Source: JBFFXF01 sp041569895 (GTDB lineage Bacteria; Planctomycetota; UBA8108; JACQVS01). From it: a DNA stretch of 34,533 nt. Below the pieces are notes generated by a model. That model was not told the origin of the DNA, ran no database searches, and saw only the letters and a list, made by a program, of their open reading frames with translations. Shown here piece by piece: positions 31,363 through 34,533 of the stretch (the stretch's first letter is position 1; every line of letters begins with the position of its first letter). The stretch is from NCBI GenBank assembly GCA_041569895.1, contig JBFFXF010000041.1:1-34533 (forward strand). The letters run 5' to 3'. A program made the position numbers and the translations under genes.

Positions 31363-31388
31363 AAAAAATCGACGCTGCTCGACGCGTC
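31363..31388 (-). terminator. intrinsic terminator of the SRPBCC gene
   Basis: On the minus strand GACGC (31388-31384) pairs with GCGTC (31375-31371) around an 8-nt loop, and two bases later comes TTTTTT (31368-31363). It lies 16 nt after the SRPBCC stop. The stem is short but the T-run is exceptional for this GC-rich sequence. Confidence 0.55.
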
Positions 31389-31404
31389 CCCGAGCCCCCC
31401 GCCG

Positions 31405-31860
31405 TCAGCTCGCCGCCGCGCCCTTGCCCTCCTCGAGCAGGCGCTTCAGGTTGCCGAGCTCCGCCTCGACCGCCTTGCGGGCGGAGGATTTCATCATCCA
31501 GCCGCAGAGGCCGAGCATGAGCTTGAAGAAGCCCTTGCCGTGCACGATCGATCGCTGCGTCACGCGCGTCCGCCCGGCGAGGTCCTCGAAGAAGTACTCG
31601 GCGTCGATGTCGAAACTCGGCCCCTTGAGGTTCACGGCGGACGCGGTCGGCGGCTCGTGCCGGGTGACGACGCCCTGGAACTCCATTCGCCGTCCGTGGT
31701 CCTCGGTGAGCGTCCGGAACGTCGTCCCGACCCCGCCGGGCTTCTCCTCGAGCACCTCGTTCTCGATCACCGTCAGGCTCCAGTCGGCGACGTGGTTGTT
31801 GGTGTAGTCAAACACCTCACCGATCGGCCGATCCACCTCGACGCTCGCCTCGGTCCTCAT
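31405..31860 (-). CDS. SRPBCC family (START/polyketide cyclase-like) protein
   Basis: 151 aa; ATG at 31860-31858 with GGAGG about 5 nt upstream. The length and pattern suit the SRPBCC helix-grip fold: an opening strand and helix (RTEASVEVDRPIGEVFDYTNNHVADWSLTV), the strands GGVGTTFRTLTE and RMEFQGVVTRHEPP, FDIDAEYFFEDLAGRTRVTQRS, and a long C-terminal helix (KAVEAELGNLKRLLEEGKG). No signal peptide, so cytoplasmic. The fold binds hydrophobic small molecules or lipids in a deep pocket; the ligand cannot be told. It stands alone between a terminator and a large hexamer array, which occupies its promoter region. Confidence 0.85.
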   Translation of the reverse strand: MRTEASVEVDRPIGEVFDYTNNHVADWSLTVIENEVLEEKPGGVGTTFRTLTEDHGRRMEFQGVVTRHEPPTASAVNLKGPSFDIDAEYFFEDLAGRTRVTQRSIVHGKGFFKLMLGLCGWMMKSSARKAVEAELGNLKRLLEEGKGAAAS

Positions 31861-31884
31861 GACGCCTCCGGTCTTGCGTTCGTT

Positions 31885-31938
31885 CCCGTACCCGTACCCG
31901 TACCCGGTCCCGGTCCCGTGCCCGGGCCCGTGCCCGAC
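31885..31938 (+). repeat. hexamer array CCCGNN
   Basis: Nine units: CCCGTA three times, CCCGGT twice, CCCGTG, CCCGGG, CCCGTG and CCCGAC. It begins 25 nt upstream of the SRPBCC start and passes directly into the CCGANN array. Confidence 0.92.
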
Positions 31939-32077
31939 CGAATCCGACGCCGATGACCGATACCGATACCGATACCGATTCTGACTCCGACTCCGACTCC
32001 GACTCGGATTCCGACACCGACACCGACACCGACACCGACTCCGATGACCGACTCCGACTCCGACTCCGACGCCGATC
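31938..32077 (+). repeat. degenerate hexamer array, unit CCGANN (array 3)
   Basis: About 23 units, with homogeneous runs (CCGATA three times, CCGACT three times, CCGACA four times, CCGACT three times). Two CCGATGA heptamers occur at 31950-31956 and 32041-32047. Two units have changed cores (CTGACT, CGGATT). It fills the gap between the SRPBCC start and the symporter stop at 32092. Confidence 0.93.
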
Positions 32078-32091
32078 GAGGACGAGCGGGC

Positions 32092-33816
32092 TCACCTTAC
32101 CACAAGAACAAACCCCCCGACGATCAGCGCCACCAATCCCCATCCCACGAGAAAACCCGCCACCGACGTCCGTGACGGCATCGGCACCTCGAGGCCGAAG
32201 CGCGAGACGAGCAGTCTGCGGTCGGCGGGCGGCGTGCCCTCGGGGAGCGTGCACGGGCGCTCGATCTGCTCGCCCGGACGCACCGGCGTGCGCATCAGCG
32301 CGTGGAAGCGGTCGAGTTGCTCCGCCGGCACCGGTCTGGTCGCGAGGCTCACCAGGATACCGGCTCCGATCGCGGACGTCAGGTAGAAGAGAATCGTCCA
32401 CGGCTGGTGGAGCTCGGCCTCGCCGTCGTTCATCCAGATGAGGCCGAGCGGCCCGGCGACCGGTAGATCGGCCGCCCAGTCGATGAACCACGATCGGGTC
32501 GAGACCCACCACGCGGCGAACCCGGTCAGCGTCGTCGCCCACGCGCCGGCCGGCGTCATGCGCCGCCAGAAGAGCGCCATCCAGAAGACGATTCCCATCA
32601 TCGCCGTGACGCTGAACCAGATCTCGAGCGCGCGGACGACTCCCGGCACCCGATAGGCGAACACGACGCCCGCGCCGACCACGACGAGCGAGGCGGCGCG
32701 CCCGACCCACAGGTAGTGGCCGTCGGAACGACCCTCGACGAGGCGCGTGTAGATGTTCTTCGTGAACAACCCCGCCGAGCTGATCATGAACGAATCGCAG
32801 GAACTCATCACGCCGGCCAGCAGCGCGGCGAGAAAGAGACCGAGCAGCCCGGGCAGCAGGGACGGCAGGAACGCCTGCGCCACGTTGCCGTAGACGAAGT
32901 CCGGATCGATCTCGGACAGGTCCACGCCGCGGCGCAGGTACCACGCCACCGCCGCGATCGCCGTCAGGCACCACGCGATGGTGCAGAGCCGCTTGATGAT
33001 GTTGCCGCCGAGCATGCCGACGCGGCCCTCCCACTCGGTTCGACCGGCGGAGCAGATCCCCATCGTCGACGGCAGGGCGACGATCGCCAGCAGCGCCTGG
33101 ATCGACATCATCACGACGAAGAAGGCGGTGATCTTGCCGGGAGCGACCAGCGACAGCATCGCCGGATCGGTGATCGTGCGGCGGACGCCCTCCATGCCGC
33201 CGACCGCCGAGAAGATGAACGGCAGGAGCATCACCGAGAAGATGACAGTCAGGATGCCCTGGATGGAGTCGGTGACGATGGCGGCGGCGAGCCCGCCCGC
33301 CGCGCCGTAGACGACGAAGAGCACGGTCAGGGCGATGATCGCCAGGTCGGTGTCGATCATCGCGCCGGTGCCCGACTCGATGAGCGCGCCGGCGCCCTTC
33401 AGCATCAGCCCGATCTTCACCGCCAGGCCGGCCATGCCGACCAGGGCGAAGAGGACGCCGACGCTGCCGTTGAAGCGCAGCTCGTAGACGTCGGCGGTGG
33501 TGACGGCGCGGAAGCGGCGGAAGATCGGCGCGATCAGCCAGTAAAACGGCGTCACGCAGAGCCAGAGCCACTGGTACCAGATGCCGCTGAGCCCGTTCCG
33601 GAACGTCGCGGAGGCCACGGTGACGGCCTGGTCGGACGCCGTCCCGGTGCCGAAGGCGTGCATCATCATCATGCCCTTGCCGAAGCGGCGCGGCATGAAG
33701 AACTCGGAGAGGTTGCGGACGCGGCGGGCCATCCAGAGGCCGATCGCGGTGACGCCCGCGAAATACACGACGACCACCGCGACGTCGACCCAGTGGAGTC
33801 CCTGCAGCTCGCTCAC
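32092..33816 (-). CDS. sodium:solute symporter family transporter
   Basis: 574 aa from a GTG at 33816-33814 that overlaps the TGA of the upstream sulfatase as GTGA. Frames reaching 34305 would only translate the sulfatase out of frame. The sequence holds about 13 hydrophobic spans with a LeuT-type order: the first helix VDVAVVVVYFAGVTAIGLWMARR, the SEFFMPRRFGKG loop, and the family signature AAIVTDSIQGILTVIFSVMLL near residues 190-210. The length fits the SSS family, which imports sugars, sialic acids, amino acids or carboxylates with sodium. Overlap with a sulfatase suggests that it takes up the sugar or alcohol freed by desulfation; that is inference. Confidence 0.9.
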   Translation of the reverse strand: MSELQGLHWVDVAVVVVYFAGVTAIGLWMARRVRNLSEFFMPRRFGKGMMMMHAFGTGTASDQAVTVASATFRNGLSGIWYQWLWLCVTPFYWLIAPIFRRFRAVTTADVYELRFNGSVGVLFALVGMAGLAVKIGLMLKGAGALIESGTGAMIDTDLAIIALTVLFVVYGAAGGLAAAIVTDSIQGILTVIFSVMLLPFIFSAVGGMEGVRRTITDPAMLSLVAPGKITAFFVVMMSIQALLAIVALPSTMGICSAGRTEWEGRVGMLGGNIIKRLCTIAWCLTAIAAVAWYLRRGVDLSEIDPDFVYGNVAQAFLPSLLPGLLGLFLAALLAGVMSSCDSFMISSAGLFTKNIYTRLVEGRSDGHYLWVGRAASLVVVGAGVVFAYRVPGVVRALEIWFSVTAMMGIVFWMALFWRRMTPAGAWATTLTGFAAWWVSTRSWFIDWAADLPVAGPLGLIWMNDGEAELHQPWTILFYLTSAIGAGILVSLATRPVPAEQLDRFHALMRTPVRPGEQIERPCTLPEGTPPADRRLLVSRFGLEVPMPSRTSVAGFLVGWGLVALIVGGFVLVVR

Positions 33817-34533
33817 CGCACGCGCTTCGTCGTCTGGCGTGTCCGGTGGGGGGGCGCGGCGTCGGGGTGCGTTCGCAGCTTCGCGAGCAAGCCGGCGAGG
33901 ACCTCGGGCTGCTCGCCGGCGAGGTTCCTGGTCTCGAGAGGATCGTCGCGGTAGTCGTAGAGCTCGTACTCCGCCGTGTCGAGCGGGGCTCCCCACTCCC
34001 TCCACTCGACCAGCCGGTGGCGTGCGGTGCGGATCGCCCGGCCGAGGCGGCCACCGCGGGGGTAGCAGTGGTACGCGTGGTCCCGCACGCCGCGCGTCGG
34101 GTCCTCGAGCACCGGCACCAGGCTCCGCCCGTCGATCGGCTGCGGTCCGGTCGGCGCCGGAAGGCCGGCGAGCGCGGCGACGGTCGGGAAGACGTCGACG
34201 GTCTCGACGAGCGCCGCCGAGCTCGTCCCCGGCTCCGCCACGCCCGGAGCGACGATGATGAGCGGGATGCGGTTCGCCTGCTCGTAGTTGGTGTGCTTGG
34301 TCCACGCGCCGTGGTCGCCCAGGTGATACCCGTGGTCGCCCCAGAGCACGATGATGGTCCTGCGCGCCAGATCGAGGCGATCGAGCTCGTCGAGGACCCG
34401 GCCGACCTGCGCGTCCATGTAGCTCAGCGCCGCGTAGTAGCCGTGGATCAGCGTCTGCTCCAGCTCGTCCTCCAGCGGCAGCCGCTGCGGCACCGGCGTG
34501 TACTGGTTCAGCTCGCCCAGCTCGCCCTTGGCG
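33813..34533 (-). CDS. sulfatase, C-terminal part (runs off right edge)
   Basis: About 240 codons are visible; the N-terminus with the formylglycine Cys lies outside the window. The frame is open to the edge, so the Met near 34493 is internal. The visible part matches the iduronate-2-sulfatase-like group: HGYYAALSYMDAQVGRVLDELDRLDLARRTIIVLWGDHGYHLGDHGAWTKHTNYEQANRIPLIIVAPG, with the Asp-His metal ligands and the Lys-His substrate-side residues. ALVETVDVFPTVAALAGLP and ELYDYRDDPLETRNLAGEQPEV follow, then a short Arg-rich tail. It overlaps the symporter start by 4 nt, so both are in one operon. Family firm; exact substrate class inferred. Confidence 0.9.
   Translation of the reverse strand, partial: AKGELGELNQYTPVPQRLPLEDELEQTLIHGYYAALSYMDAQVGRVLDELDRLDLARRTIIVLWGDHGYHLGDHGAWTKHTNYEQANRIPLIIVAPGVAEPGTSSAALVETVDVFPTVAALAGLPAPTGPQPIDGRSLVPVLEDPTRGVRDHAYHCYPRGGRLGRAIRTARHRLVEWREWGAPLDTAEYELYDYRDDPLETRNLAGEQPEVLAGLLAKLRTHPDAAPPHRTRQTTKRVR

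Noticed and set aside
28054..31956. Plus-strand open frame of 1,300 codons opposite the large secreted protein
   Set aside because: The minus strand gives a signal peptide, internal duplications and a SRPBCC gene; the plus frame is low-complexity Arg/Asp/Gly text.
13266..32077. Arrays considered as CRISPR
   Set aside because: Units are 6-9 nt, contiguous, without unique spacers, and no cas genes are present.
32716..33954. Plus-strand frame of 412 codons opposite the symporter
   Set aside because: Arg/Asp/His-rich antisense text; the minus strand has about 13 membrane spans and the SSS signature.

Overview
The window is high-GC DNA (roughly two thirds G+C or more by eye), densely coding on both strands, and most likely comes from a member of the Planctomycetota. 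The strongest reason is the gene content. It holds three separate 'planctomycete cytochrome plus DUF partner' modules: one DUF1592-type with DUF1552, and two PSCyt1-DUF1549-DUF1553 with DUF1501. It also holds three sulfatases, one with C-terminal HEAT-like repeats and one coupled to a Na+/solute symporter. Most other products carry signal peptides, Tat-like leaders or membrane segments. No rRNA, tRNA, transposase or CRISPR array was recognised.

Layout. Positions 1-2132 (minus strand) hold an outer-membrane beta-barrel protein followed by a CDP-glycerol glycerophosphotransferase-like enzyme that runs off the left edge. Positions 2359-8280 (plus) hold a giant DUF1592-type c-type cytochrome protein, a coupled DUF1552 protein and a small GlsB/YeaQ-type membrane protein. 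Positions 8344-13170 (minus) are an operon of a GntR/FCD regulator, a PSCyt1-DUF1549-DUF1553 protein and a DUF1501 protein. It diverges from a sulfatase across a perfect 18-bp AT-rich palindrome, the probable GntR operator. Positions 13470-19969 (plus) hold that HEAT-repeat sulfatase and a second PSCyt1-DUF1549-DUF1553/DUF1501 pair. Positions 20154-22892 (plus) hold a membrane protein with a PEGA-like tail, a TPR-like lipoprotein overlapping it by 4 nt, and a second sulfatase. Positions 23282-25525 hold a polytopic membrane protein with a patatin-like lipase domain. Positions 26101-27993 hold a coiled-coil protein and an actin-like (MreB/ParM-type) ATPase. Positions 28030-33816 (minus) hold a large secreted protein built of two kinds of internal duplication, a SRPBCC protein and a sodium:solute symporter. 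The symporter start overlaps the stop of a third sulfatase, which runs off the right edge.

How the genes may work together: the cytochrome/DUF modules and sulfatases fit the planctomycete habit of attacking sulfated or otherwise complex extracellular polymers at the envelope. The GntR regulator probably controls one module and perhaps the divergent sulfatase. The substrates cannot be read from the sequence.

Two features stand out as possibly undescribed. (1) The coiled-coil/actin-like gene pair, whose actin has a changed phosphate-2 loop. (2) A set of intergenic arrays of degenerate hexamers (CCGANN, CCCGNN, CTCGNN), with 9-mer and 7-mer arrays. They recur in several gaps, share a special heptamer CCGATGA, enter the signal peptide of one sulfatase, and in the 9-mer case bracket the patatin gene as inverted arrays.
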